A stretch of DNA of 64,000 nucleotides from Voacanga thouarsii (taxonomy: Eukaryota > Streptophyta > Magnoliopsida > Gentianales > Apocynaceae), in assembly GCA_026120185.1 (NCBI GenBank), contig JANUWF010002342.1, positions 6,867,501 to 6,931,500 of the forward strand, written 5' to 3'. A program made the position numbers and the translations under genes. Each line of letters begins with the position of its first letter. Position 1 is the first letter of the stretch. Below are positions 32,573 through 45,007 of the stretch, one piece after another. The notes beneath the pieces were generated by a model. That model was not told the origin of the DNA and ran no database searches. It saw only the letters and a program-made list of their open reading frames with translations.

Positions 32573-35500
32573 TGTGAAACCCCAGTCAAGACCAACATTA
32601 GAGTAAGGGGGTTGGGATGCATATCATGCTTTATTTCATGATTAAATATGTTTTCATATGTTTTCTATGTGCTTTGAATTTGATTTTTACTATCTTGAAG
32701 TCTTGTTGGTGAGTGATGTGTGAGAAGGGCAAAATGGTAATTTTTGCCCGAGGTGAAAATAAGGAGATAGCTTGTGGATTGAATAGGAAATAATTTTTCT
32801 AGTAGAAATAGCAACAAGAGTTGTTGTGGTTTAGTGGTTAGAGCTTTGGAATTAATTCTTGAGGTCTAAGGTTCAAAGTCCATCATTAAAGCTTTAGCTT
32901 GAGTAAATTTTATTTTGCTTGGAAAAGGATGGTTTCGGCTATGAGGGCCTAGATCAATGTAGTGATGATGTCCTAGGAGAGACATGTTAGGAGAATTCTC
33001 ACTTCACTCTTTTGTTCTTTGCGAAATGCCAAAAGGGAATTCATTCTCCCTTGATCTTTAGCTTGTCTTAAATTCCAACTCCTTGGCTTGAGCAAGGTGT
33101 TCTATTCTTTTCCTTTCCAGAAAATTCAGTAGAGGACTAAGGTCTTTTAGGATCAAAATGTCCTAGTAAAAGGCTTCTCATGGTTTGGAAAATGTAAATG
33201 ATTTGTGGGAAAATTCAAGAGGAAAATCACTCTTGAAAGCTTGCTGAAATTTTTCCTCAAACTTAGTTCATTTATCTTCATGAAATGAGCTGAAATTTTC
33301 CAACTTGTTGTACCTTCAAAAGGTCAAAAATTCTAGCTCACATTCCCTCCCAAATGCTACCAGAAAAATGGTCTTTAGGATCAGTTGAAACCTGAAAGTT
33401 TCTTTCCCAAATTCGGATTGCACAAGCTAGAGTAAAACAGGAAAAATTCCTGTACGAAAATCAGCCTTGTGAGCTCCAAATCAAGCTGTTTTCTCCTAGA
33501 TTTTGTGCAGCACCATAGCCATGTTTTTCCTCCATAAAGAAGGCTGGAAAGCATCCTTGAATACCCCTGAAATCCCCTTCAAACCTCGCTGCAAACCTGC
33601 TAGAAATGGCAGACGAAAATTCTGTCAGGAAATTTCTGTTCAGCGAAATTCTTGAGCAGAATTTTTGTCCAGCTTGTTTCCTATTTTGTTTCAACTGAAA
33701 ACCCCAACCTACTTCTGTCAAAACCTCTCTTAAACCTCCATTAACAGAGCTCCATTGTTCGCTGAAGTTTCTGTACGAAATTCACCCCATGGCTGACCGA
33801 AAATCTCTCAACCAAATCCCTGCAATTTAGCTTGATTACTTTCCAAAAATTTCAGCCATCTTGCTTAACAACTTTCCATAAGATTTTGCTCAATTGATCA
33901 GCCATCTTCTCCACCATTGTGCACCTTAATTTCGGACACCACAAGTCTCCTCTAACCAGCTTTAATTCCACAGAAATCTGCACAATCCAGTCGGCCATAG
34001 GAGAATTCAAAGCTGTCCAAAAAAATCAAGATATTCTTAGAATATCTAGTTTCCAAATTCTCTTCCTAAAGATATTCTTCAAGGATTGTAACAACTAGCC
34101 TTTCCTTTCCCTTCCAAATCAGAGAAATCACCCCCTAAACCCTACAGAATTTCGGCAGTCCAAACCCTCAGAAAATCGGCAGCTCTTCTTCTCTCTCTCT
34201 CTCGATTTTCTTCAAGTAACAAGAACACACACACACACACTACACCAAGAACACCTACTTCTTCTCTACACCTAATACCCCTCCAAACCACCTCAAACCC
34301 TCACGAAAATCTCCAGATTTAGTCTACTTATTGCTGTGAATCCATCAACACCAATATTAACATCAAACTCCTCCAAACATCTTGCTACTTCGGATCAAAG
34401 CAAAAATTTCTGGACAAGAACATCTTCAAGGTAAACTCACTCCATCAACATCATCCTCTTCAAACTTAATCTCTAATGGAAACCTATATGAATAAGCATG
34501 CTAATGATCTCTTCTTCTTTCTCTCTCTCTCTCTTTCTCTCTCTCATGGACCGAAAATTCCTCCCTTGGCCGAATGGTCCCTTTTCCCATGATCATGCCT
34601 TCGCCACCCTTCTTGAACAAGATTAGCCATCTAGGAGTTGAGATCTGCTCTAAACTCCTTCAAGTCATTCATCAATCAAGTAAGTACCTTCAATCATCTT
34701 TTTAAAATTTAGAATCATGTCTCTAGGTTGATGAATGGCGATGGGGTCGTGTATGTGATGTTGTTGATTGAAGCATGAGTATATGTATGATTGAGATGGA
34801 GATGGGATTTATGCATGGAAGGATTATATTGGTGGATTTAATGATGAGTTGAGATTTGATGCATGTCATAGGTAGTATTTGTGATAAAGCATTCTAGATA
34901 TTATGTCACCATGGGTGAATAGGATTTATATGCATGATTAGATTTTGAAGCCGTGATCATGTTCATGCTAGTAGAGGTTAAATCATGTAATAATAAATTT
35001 AGATCTATGCCTATGTGTAAGACTTGGATGATTTGATGAATTGAAGGATTGAGTAAGTTATTGATTATGACCATGGAATCGTGATCATGATCTAGTTGTC
35101 CCTAAACAAATTTTATTTCATGAATAAAATATTTACTAATGATTTTTGCTAAAGAATTTCGAAAACCCTAGGAAGGGTAGAGTTGGAATTATAATATATG
35201 TAATGGATATTTTAGTCAAATAAATAATGAATTTTCTAGAAAATAAAATAAATAAATATTATTTAAAATGAAGCAAATTGATTAAAGCCCTTACGAAAAA
35301 GACTTATACTTAATAAAATATTTACTAGATCAAAACCCTTAAGGATTTACTTAATATTTTCCAAGGAAGACTTATTAAATTTAATCTTAACTAGTTTTAG
35401 CTTTCAATTACTTTCTAACAACTAAGCTACCATTAAGTTACTATTTTACCTAGTACCACCTATGGCTCTTGATAAAAAAAACTCTAAATTTTCCTTAACA

Positions 35501-36838
35501 AGATTTAAACTTTCAACTTATTAGAATTTATTTCCTAATCCATTAATTATTTTAAATAAAAAATTAAACTGAGCTTATAAACCTATTCAATTAATGTTTT
35601 GCCTTAAAGCTTGGGACACTGGGATCATGGTAGTAGTGAATTGAGTTGATTTAAAATTGAGGAAGTGGATTGTGGCTTGAATGCAATTAAGATTTGTATT
35701 TGCCCATGTGGGGTTAGGTCATCTGTCCAAGACCTTGGTATTGTGAGCAAGAATCAGGTAAGCTCCTGCATAAAACCTGTCGATGTGGAATGTTTTCTTA
35801 TGGCAAGCTAAATATGGAGTGTATGGACACTCGTTTATTGAAGGCAATTGAGGGTTGAATTCATCTTTATTTCCAACGCTGGAATTATTCCAAAGTTAAT
35901 GAGCAGATTTTTCCAAACTCGAAACTCTTTCTAAGACTAATTTCTCGCAAAGCTTTGGAAACCCTCACATTGTTATTTTCCTGAAGCACAATGCTTTGTT
36001 CATTTTATCCCAAGTGGGAAATGTTGTTGAGTACTCAATAAGGGTGGACTACTAGGACTAGTCTTTGAAGGGTTAGGGTGAGTCTCTCAGTAGGTGGCCA
36101 CCTCTGAGGGGTGAGTCCTTCCTGGATAAGATGCCAGTTCCAGTGAGTCGTGCCGGTCCGAGCTAGCAGTTTATTTTGTTTCAGTCAAGTGACTGTGTTT
36201 TTACCGGAATGGACACCCGGTGGTTGTTTGGGTATAGAGAAGAAGGAGTATCTTGCCCAGTAGGCCGATCACCTACTTTTGTCAGTCTGCATAACGTGTT
36301 AGGCATTTTAACCGGTTATGGGGCCCAAAGTGTGGTAACCCATATCCCTTTCTTTCGAACGGTTGACTTCATTACTTATGTATGGTTGGAAGAGCCAAAA
36401 TGCCACTCCTGCTTTTGACTAATGTTTATTGCTTGCCAATGTTTTTCTTATAAAGATTTCATACTTTGCATCCACAAACTGTTTCTGCTAAACACCTAAA
36501 GCACACACGGACTTACTGAGATTTCTGTCTCACCACCTTTTATCATGATTTCAGGTTGATCCTGTTGTGGGTGAGTAGCTATCTTGGAAGAGAATGTGTT
36601 TTTGATTTTATGTATTGCTTTGGGAGACGAGTGTGGATGATTTTAATTATGAGTTTTGTTTTGGAATTTCATGGATGTACTTTAGAAGTATTTATTTTTG
36701 GGTTGTAATAAATTCTTTTAGCTTGAGTATTATTCATTTCAGCAATTTTTATTTGTGACCTAGTTATAAAGACCCCTTGTCCGTTGGACGGGGCGACATC
36801 CCCGGCCCTGGCGGGCCTAGGTCATCCGGGGTGTTACA
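32573..36838 (+). repeat. Tekay 3' LTR (full length)
   Basis: This is the full-length LTR (4266 bp) and retains the block that is missing from the 5' copy. It contains a tRNA-like segment (32822-32895), an ORF-poor 33000-34150 stretch, a CT/GA microsatellite region at 34195 and 34515, and an 80-codon frame at 36176-36418. The end has the CCCCTTGTCC/GGACGGGG hairpin and GGGGTGTTACA. TAAAT follows as target duplication. Confidence 0.95.
32822..32895 (+). other. tRNA-like sequence with Pol III A/B boxes inside the LTR
   Basis: TGGTTTAGTGG (32827-32837) fits the tRNA A-box pattern, and GGTTCAAAGTCC (32870-32881) is close to a B box. Their separation of about 43 bases is within the range for tRNAs. 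The sequence does not fold as a full tRNA by eye and has no clear acceptor stem, so it is a degenerate tRNA or SINE-head relic, not a tRNA gene. A corresponding segment with an exact GTTCGAATC B box is present in the nested solo LTR (about 7259-7316, minus strand). Confidence 0.5.
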
Positions 36839-36989
36839 TAAATACCTTGTGAAGATAGGGAAAGAGCACCATGATTCAAAGAATCTCCTTTTTCATTTGC
36901 ATCTTCGGAGGCCTTGGTTGTCGACCAAACTCTTTGAAGCAGTTGATAGTTGGAAAAGAGGTACTTAGTAGGCAGTCTAACATGCAGAA

Positions 36990-38900
36990 GATTTCTAGTG
37001 TAGAAGGACTTAATTTCATCCAATGATTATTGAAATTGAGCCTGCAGTTGCTGCTTCTTATGCTAAAATTGAGCAATCATCTCTTCCCTTTCACACTGCA
37101 TGTTCTCCTCCACCTCTGCCCAGACTCGCTACACCTAGGAGGTAATATTTAGTGTTGTAGTCTACCTTAGTCTTGTCTTATTTGGGCCTTTTTCCATGCA
37201 TCTTATTCTGCCCCTTCTATCCTGCCGTACTGTTATGTAGAAAATCTTGTTTTTAACTTCCTCAGTACACTTAGAATCTGGAAGTGCTTCCAAATCTTGA
37301 TTTAGGGGTGTCTGAAATTTAAGAAATATATGGATTAGCAGCAATTACATGTTTGATCATTACATTAAAATAGAGTAATTTGAAAATTGTTGTTTTCTTT
37401 AAAATCAAATAACAAATTTAATAAAAACTAACAATGACATCTTGCGTATCGTCATTAACGCATCAATCCTTCCTTTTTCTCGTGGCAATAAAAATATCAT
37501 ACTGTGTAGTTCCATGACCTTTAGAAGCCAACTATATGTTTATGTAAAATATAATAAGTGTATGTAATATTCAAAAATTTTTTTAATACAAAAAAAAAAA
37601 AACTTAATTCATTAAGCTTGACCTGTAATAGCACGATGGAAAATGGCACCCTACCTGTAACATGTGGGAATTGTTGAAAGGCCCTATTTTGTGAATTTGT
37701 ATTAGTTGCAGTCTACATAAATTGGGAGGAAAATAATTTTTAAAGGGTACCATGCTTATGCATATGCATCTTGCATGCTCCAAAAAAAAAAAAAAAAAAA
37801 GAATGTTGGACAATGTATGCCCAAATGCAAACCTGGACACTTTCTAACTTCTAGTAGGCACATATTTCCTTCTATTATTTGGGGTCAATTCTCTTATCTG
37901 GACATGCGGGAATATTTGCAACAATAGTAAATGTCTCGAAGTAGGACTTTTTAATCCTGCTCTTATGATCCCTCCAGCAGCTATTTAACATCTAGATAAC
38001 TATTCTTTTGGCCTTATTTGCGACGGGAAGGATTGTATTTTGTTACATGAATCATAAAACGAATGGAGTTAATAGTACCTTTCCATCATCAAAGCATAAA
38101 ATTTTTGGTAAACCATGATAAAAATCCAAAAATAAAACTACAGACTTTGACCTCTTCCTACAAACTTTCCTTATATTGCGATGGTACATCATGCCAAGCA
38201 GGGTGATTAATTGGCAGCCTGTTGCCCATTTTAGCTAAAACACCACATGCTATAGCAAATTGGTTGTACTCCTCACCAACTATTCCACCATGATCTCCTA
38301 TGTAAACTTTTACTCGATCACCCCTTCCCCATTTTTTTTTGGAAGCTTTGCAATTCCATGGCCTCTCTTGCTTGAGGAAGAAGTCTCATGCCCGCAATAC
38401 AAGAATATTAGTTGCTGACATCCCTAGAACTATTAAAAGCAAAACATTTAATTAGTTTACATCAAATAAAAAGGATAGACTTATTAGAAAAATGAGATTT
38501 CGAACATAAAACTATAAAACATATTTCAGTGTGGGTACCATGCTTCATGTGATAAAACTACAAATTGAAATAAGTTGGAATTAATAATGGTGAAGCAAGA
38601 ATTCTACCTGAGCTTGTAGCTGCTTCTCTAGCTTTATCAGTGGACATCTTACCTCAATTTTGGTATTGTAGTCTTCTCCCTATTTTGTGTTTAGGTGGTT
38701 TCTTTCACCTAACCAGCAACATGAGCCATATTTACTACTGTAACATGAGCAAGCTGTTGTAGCGGTTCTACATTTTTTATAATTGGCACTATGGCTTTAA
38801 GCTTTCCATCAGATTGACTTGTACTAGTAGAGAAAGCTTTAGACCTTGCAACAACCTCTTCTATTATCTGCTGACAATGTTGTTGGCAAGACATCTCCTC
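36990..38900 (-). pseudogene. TNP1-like (Ptta/En/Spm-type) remnant of CACTA-B
   Basis: On the minus strand pieces appear in the usual order. Near 38160-38350 is RVKVYIGDHGGIVGEEYNQF followed by GVLAKMGNRLPINHPAWHDVP, the N-terminal domain of plant TNP1-like proteins. At 37610-37840 is NKIGPFNNSHMLQVGCHFPS, the counterpart of the 'NR.K....HTAGSKSF' block. Near 37020-37150 is a coiled-coil tail (VEENMQCEREEMIAQF, then HKKQQLQAQFQ). A frame at 38709-38894 may be another exon. Stops and frameshifts are abundant. Protein of this class binds CACTA subterminal repeats. The gene runs leftward into the Tekay insertion at 36844. Confidence 0.6.
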
Positions 38901-39725
38901 CTCGATTGCAAATAATAGATTGATTATTAGACTTGGAAATTTTTAGGGCTGATTAAAGAGTGCTAACAAGGACACAGAGTAGGAATACAGAGTATTTGAG
39001 AAATTCAGATCAGGTAAGAGATAACAAGACTGTTCAGTAAAAGAATTCCTATAATCCAGGTCAAAAGCCTATGAGTGTTCTTGACCTCAGCATGGCCCTC
39101 CCCAATCCCTTATGTGAGATACTCACAAAAAGCGTCATTTATTTTATTCTTTACTCACTAAATCTATCCCTGTTAACAACTGCACTTCCAATTTCCATAG
39201 CCTCCTACAACTTTTGTTCACTGCTTTCTCTAATTTTCTCTTCTCCAGAAGCCACACTGGCTATCTCAAATGATTTAGAAGGATAACTAGTAGTCTTATC
39301 TCCTTTTGTGTTCCCAGATGCAACTACGTCGGTGGACCTTGTTGGATTAGCATTGTCAACTACACATTTATTCTCACCACTACTTAGTGTGCTCTACCAT
39401 TCGTTGAACATGTCCAAGGTAAACCAATTAGGTTTTATCTATGAATCAAAAAAAGAATGACTAAATTTTTTAACAACTTGGAAAATGTATAATAGTTAGA
39501 TTAAAATTTAACAAAAAAGATATAATGACTTAACCATCTATAGTTGTTGATAAGAACCATCAAACATTGAATTGTGAGATATGTTACCAAAAAGTTTGAA
39601 AGCACAGTATAGTTTCCAAGTAGGAATTTCTACGGAAACAAGCCAATGAATCAAGTCTAACAAAAAGAAAATAATATGTTTGAGTTAGTAGGCAGCAATA
39701 CTTACGAAGTAGGGCCAACCAACCA
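38901..39725. other. Unassigned stretch right of the TNP1-like remnant
   Basis: No recognisable protein is encoded. The plus-strand frame at 39071-39286 has no known similarity that I can see. This may be upstream exon or intron of the TNP1-like gene on the minus strand, ending where CACTA-C begins. Confidence 0.35.
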
Positions 39726-41400
39726 CACTACAAGAAAAGTGTACATTAGTGACAAAATCAATTCCTAGCTAAAGATCAATTTTTTCTCGCTAAAAGTCTT
39801 TAGTGAGGAAAAGAGATTTGTTGCGTAGTCCTAGCTGAATCACTGTCGCCAAAGACTCTGGCGACAAAATTTTTTATTACTTTGTCTCTAATAAGCAAGC
39901 TTTTAGCGAGAAAAATGTCTTTCTCATTATAGTTGAAGTCTTTAGCAAGAAATAATTTTGTCACGGATAGGGTAAAAATTTGGTGGCCAAGGACACAATT
40001 TTGTCGTAATAGCCTATGTTTTTGAAGAGAAAATATTATCCATGAGGAAAATTTTTCTAGCTAAAGAGTAAACTTTTGTAGCAATGAAAATGATTGGCAA
40101 AGAATAATTTTGTTTAGTGAGAAAATTGTGTCACCAATAGCACACGTATAGTGAGAAATGTAGTTATTTGCTAGAAATCATTTTATCGCGAAAGCTAAAC
40201 AAGCGGGCTAACCTCCCCAAGCTTTCTTGCCAAAGACCCCTTCTTTCCTGCCAAAACTATTTTATGATTGGCGAGGAAGTTTCGCTAGGAAATATTTGTC
40301 TTGAAGGCTTCAACTTCGTCGCCCATTTTTCTCGTGAATGGCTATTTTATTCATTGGAGAGGAATCTTTGTTTTTGCTAGAATTTTTTTGTCACGGAAAG
40401 GCTAAACTTCCAAAACCCATTTCTTTTGTCCTTTTTAATCATTGGTGAGGAATGTTTATGTCTTTGGCTAGGAAATTTTTTGTCACTTAAACTTCGTCAC
40501 CAAAACCATTTGTTTCCTCGTGAAAGCTGTGAGGTCTTTTGTCTAAACTTCCTCGCTAAAACTATTTATTTCTTGAACGACTTAGGTCTTTGGCTAGGAA
40601 TTTTTTGTCACGGAAGGCTTATAACTCCTTGCCAAAGATCATTTGCGAGGAACATTTCGTCTCTTGCATAGGAAAATTTTGTCAGGAAAGCTTAAACCAT
40701 TTGTTTCCTCATGATAGGTTTGAGTTCTTTTGTTTAAACTTCCTCGCCAAAACCATTTATTTCTTCCCAAAAGGCTTAGGTCTTTGGTTAGGAAATTTTT
40801 GTCACTGAAGGCTTAAACTTCCTCGCCAAAGATCATTTCTTTGGCCAGAACATTTTATCTCTTTGGCTAGGAAAATTTTGTCACGGAAAGCCTAAACTTT
40901 CTCAACAAAAACCAATTTTTTTTCTTGCTAAAGGCTTAAGTCATTTTTCTTAGTGAAAGGCTTAGGGCATTGGCTACGAAATTTTTGTCACTGAAGGCTT
41001 AAACTTCCTAGCCAAAGAAATGATCTTTGGCAGGAATGTTTTGTCTCTTTGGCTGGGAAAATTTTGTCCTTAAACTTTCTCGCAAGACTAAATTGTATCC
41101 TTGCTAAAGGCTAAGTTGTTTTTGGCTAGGAATTCTTTTGTTTAAACTTCCTTGCCAAAGACCATTTTTTTTTTTTTTTTGGGAAAGACTTAGGGCTTTA
41201 GCTAGGAATATTTTTTGTCAGGCTTTCTCGCCAAAGACATCATGCGTGGGGCAAGGAAATCTTTTCTTTGTCATGGATAGCATAAACTACCTCGCTAAAG
41301 CCCATCTTTGGCTGGGAAAGTTTTTGTCATGGATAGCTTCAACTTCCTCACCATTAAGTTTGCTCAAAGATTAAATTTCCTTGCCATTTTTTGTCACAAG
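39726..41400. repeat. CACTA-C terminal inverted repeat end and subterminal repeats
   Basis: After CACTACAAGAAAA, an array of words such as TTTGGCTAGGAAATTTT, TTTTGTCACGGAAAGGC, TTAAACTTCCTCGCCAAA and GACCATTT recurs about every 60-100 bases, in both orientations near the end and mostly one orientation after 40200. About fifteen copies are visible. Such arrays bind the element's TNP1-type protein. Plus-strand frames over the array (40168-41374) encode repeated low-value peptides and are not genes. Confidence 0.85.
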
Positions 41401-42699
41401 TTAGGCAATAATTTAAATTCATGTCAACAAAACTTTATCACTCGAAAAAAAAAAGATTCATAACAATTGATCAGGCAAAAAATTCGAATTGGTCAAATAA
41501 CATAAAACATTTCCATAACAACAACCAATAACCCAAAACTTTAATCTGCTTCTTTCCTTCATTTGCATTCTTTACTTTCCTTCACTTTGTTTTCCTTTTC
41601 TTCGTAGCCACTATTTTTCCTGAAAATGTTGCAAACACAAACTATATTACAAAATATATTATGATATGGTAGGCAAACTTCAAACACCATAAAAAAAAAA
41701 AAAAAAAAAGTAGCTCCATAGGTAGTAAGGTTTGTAAGAATGAGAGCTAAGCCTTTGCCACACAAGAAAATATGATAATGTGGTTGGAGAACTAATTAAG
41801 TGAACTTTGTAGCTGAGAAGGATATTTTAGTTTTCAAGTGTTTTGAAGGATACATAACTGAACTTAAAGTTTCAGATATTGAAAAAATTACCTTGCATAA
41901 TTTAGGAAATCTAAATCCTAAGGATCACAGAAGTTCGAAAGTACTAGACTAAGTATAATATTAGCATAGCCTAGACAATAATAGCACGTCATCAACATCA
42001 CAAAACAATTTTGTTTAAATAAATTAATCCCTCCAATATGCCTAGACAAAGTGAAAAAAAATAAAAATAAGAGGCACCGTCACATAATCGGCAAAACATT
42101 TAGCAACTTTTAAACCAATTTAAATTTTACTTTCCCCATTCTTATTAAACTCTTTAATTGCTATTTCAACAACAAGAAAAGAAAATTCCACCTACAAATT
42201 ACAAAAATAAAAAAGTACAAAAACTGGCCAAAAAGAAAAAAAAAACAAATTAGAATAATTAGGATGGATAAAAGGACAAAAAGTTTTAGAGAAAATAAAA
42301 ACTTCAAACCCATATGCACAAATATATATTCAACAAACTATATGCAGTGATTAATGATATTATGCACAAAATCTTTCAAAAAATAGCCATGAATTCACAA
42401 ATCAAATGTGAATTGGCAACCAAACATGGAAAATATAATAAATATATGTCAAAATAAAATTAGTGAAATTTCCTAAAACCTAAAATAATTGCAAATTCTT
42501 GTAATTTCTTCACTTTTCTTTTCCTTTTACAAATCAAAACTAATTAAACAGAGAGAAACCAACACTCATTCAGACATTTTACTTAGCTTTGTGATTGAGG
42601 TTAAATAATGAAATCTGTTATAAAATGACATATTACAAAATGCCTTTTTAAAAAATATGGAAAATCAGAGAGATGGCATGATGAACAAACAAGGTTGAA
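41401..42699. other. AT-rich non-coding part of CACTA-C
   Basis: No coding signal is recognised. The stretch includes poly-A/T runs (for example 41691-41709) and ends near a somewhat GC-richer block. Confidence 0.5.
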
Positions 42700-43230
42700 G
42701 AATTTGAACACAAAATCTTGCTCCTCAAAAGCCAAAGTTAGGGAATATTCTCAAAAAAATAAAGCAAATGGCCTACTAAGGGAAGGGAAATAGCAAAACA
42801 CACTTTCTGGATCAACCAACCCTGATCTGCCCTTGCAAGTCTTGCGTTTTCGGGGAGCAGAGTGTGCAGCAAAATCGAGCAATGGATCTTAGAAGAAATC
42901 CACTTTGAAGCTCGACTCTTTCTATTTTTGCACTGGCATGGCATTTGATTAGTTGTCTCCCCTCATTTTTCAATTGAAAGAGTCGATGCAAATTGCCCCG
43001 GTGCTCCCCCTTTTGCCTCTATCAGGCGGCGACAACCCCCACCTCCAAAGCATGGAGGGTAGAAAGATTGATTCCCAGTGGAAAGAAGATTAAAGAAAAG
43101 TGAGAGGAACCTCAAAAGATTAATTCCCAGTGGGTCTATGCATTTGTGTGGTTTTTGTGCTGAAGCTGAAGACATGGAAGTTGGGAGTTGGGAGATGGCA
43201 GAGTGTGTTTATTGGTGTGAGGATTGAGAA
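42700..43230 (-). other. GC-richer block with two short minus-strand frames of unknown origin
   Basis: This block stands out from its AT-rich surroundings. On the minus strand, 42963-43175 encodes 70 residues starting MSSASAQKPHKCIDPLGINL and containing YPPCFGGGGCRRL. It is followed by 42738-42944 with a basic start (MPCQCKNRKSRASKWISSK). The first frame contains a direct duplication of about 60 bases around GATT(A/G)ATTCCCAGTGG. I recognise no domain. It could be a 5' leader of a transposon gene or a captured host fragment. No splice or start evidence settles it. Confidence 0.3.
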
Positions 43231-43387
43231 GAAACAAATTTTCAATGATGTTTTTCATGCGACAATGGCTGCAACGAAAATAAAATGGAGGGAAGGGCAG
43301 TAAAATTTGAGAGGAATTTTTTGGACATTATTAATTTAGTTTTGTATTAATACTTTTATACTACTCAAATCTAAAATGATATTTTGA

Positions 43388-43427
<40 letters not shown>

Positions 43428-43680
43428 ATATAACATTGAGTTTTAAGCTTAAACTGATTTTGAGGTAATATAAACAAATTATATCCATAATTGTTTCTTA
43501 TTTGGTTTAAAATAAAAATAAAATGTTTCTAAATTATTAAAAAGTAGTTCAATATTTTAAAATTTATTTGTAGAACCGAAAAAAATCAAAAAAATTTTGA
43601 ATCAAATGGAGTTTTAGATTCGTCCAAGTTTAATTCAAGTTTTTAAAAAACTTTTCTTTGTCTAGTTCATAACTAAATAC

Positions 43681-43751
<71 letters not shown>

Positions 43752-44306
43752 GAAATAATGGACTAAATAATTTACAAACAAAACTCATTTGAAATCGCTT
43801 GTATTTTTTATATAAGTGTAAACAAGTTGAGTCGAACTGAGCCTAAGAATTTTGAGCCCGGTTCATTTATTATTTCAACACATTCGAATTCGTTTGTTTA
43901 TCATTTCAAGCTCGTGTTTTTGTCAAACATTAATAGAATCCATTTAAAGTTCGAATTTTGTTCATATTCAACTCATTTAAATTAACAAAGTGCATTCAAA
44001 CAGTTTGAATTGTTTGATTAGCATTTTTTAAAAAAGTATACCAAAATTTAAATTCTAAAATATAATATGAAATCTTGATATATAAAAGTTATATTATACT
44101 TATTAAACATATATTATACATTAAAATTATATTATATTTCTCGCTGCATTTGAACGTATTCCAAACAAACTCTTATTCGTGCAATTAGTAAATTAATTCC
44201 CGTTGTTCGTAAATAGCTTAGTTCGTTCGTTGATAGCTCCAGTTCTTTAAAAAAGGCTTGTTTGTCAAATAATTTATTCGAACTCAAACAATAATATTAA
44301 TTTAAT
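43231..44306. repeat. AT-rich stretch with microsatellites (TA)n and (AT)n(GT)n
   Basis: A (TA)n run lies at about 43397-43421, and a compound (AT)n then (GT)n run at about 43684-43750. From 43800 the sequence carries words such as GAGTCGAACTGAGCC, AAGCTCG and TTCGTTTG seen in old dispersed plant repeats. This repeat continues past the Copia insertion (GAGCTTGTTTATGAAT at about 49591). No gene. Confidence 0.7.
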
Positions 44307-44673
44307 TGTTATAAAATTAGGGTAGTGTTAGAATAAAATCTACACACTACACACTAAGAAAATTCTAACTATTCTTTGCACAAGAATTTCTCTTCAAACT
44401 TCTCTCTTTCTTTCTCTCACAATTCTTTCTCTAATCTTTCTTTCACTAATATTTCTTTCACAAAATGATGGTGTATTACAAGCTTAAAGCATAGCTATAT
44501 TTATAGAGCTCTAATTAGTGGAATACATCATGGCATACATCATCTTCAACTAATCTCAATTAGTGGTGTCTCCATTAAATGGTGGACATCTATAAAAATC
44601 TTCTAATAATTCACATAAATCCATAATTAGTGGAGCCTTCACTAATTAATGGAGATTCCAATAATTCATAACA
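44307..44673 (-). repeat. Copia 3' LTR
   Basis: It is 367 bp long and starts TGTTATGAATTATTGG on the minus strand at 44673. It includes CT-rich tracts (44395-44455) and a TATAAATATA box in minus orientation near 44490-44505. It differs from the 5' LTR by a few substitutions and a three-base indel. Confidence 0.95.
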
Positions 44674-44690
44674 CTCCCCCTTGGATGTCC
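44674..44690 (-). other. Copia polypurine tract
   Basis: The minus strand reads GGACATCCAAGGGGGAG directly before the 3' LTR. Confidence 0.9.
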
Positions 44691-45007
44691 ATCCATACAT
44701 AAAGAATATGCCTCGTTAAAACCTTACTAGATAAAAACCCAGTGGGAAAAAAAATCTAGTGAAGGAAAAAGAGTACACTATTCTATATGTCTGTTTATTA
44801 CTCCCCCTGATGAAATGATTTCTTTAAATCTTTAAACCGACGCATACCGATTTTATATCTCAACTTCTTAAATGTTGCAGTCGGTAAAGTCTTCGTGAAA
44901 ATATCTGCGAGGTTATCACATGACCGAATTTGTAGCACATCAATTTCACATTTCTTCTGGAGTTCATGAGTAAAGAAGAATTTTGGTGAAATATGTTTTG
45001 TCCGATC

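Larger units (their letters stand above)
24260..36838 (+). mobile_element. Tekay/Del-like chromovirus (Ty3/Gypsy) with full LTRs and TSD
   Basis: The 12.6 kb element is bounded by perfect 5-bp duplications TAAAT (24255-24259 and 36839-36843). LTRs start TGTGAAACCCCAGTC and end GGGGTGTTACA. An initiator-Met primer site, a small upstream ORF, a single-frame gag-pol and a C-terminal chromodomain give the layout of a plant chromovirus. Very long LTRs and the chromodomain point to the Tekay/Del lineage. The LTRs differ only at scattered positions by eye apart from a 1.4 kb deletion in the 5' one. The coding region carries six in-frame stops and one frameshift, so it cannot move by itself. It is inserted in the TNP1-bearing CACTA-B. 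Confidence 0.95.

Noticed and set aside
32822..32895. Functional tRNA gene
   Set aside because: A and B boxes are present but no paired acceptor stem or clear anticodon arm is visible; kept only as a tRNA-like sequence.
40168..41374. Series of plus-strand ORFs of 70-81 codons
   Set aside because: They translate CACTA subterminal repeats, giving similar repeated peptides without domain signature.
39726..41400. CRISPR-like array
   Set aside because: Units are diverged, vary in spacing and orientation and follow a CACTA terminus; the context is a plant nuclear genome.
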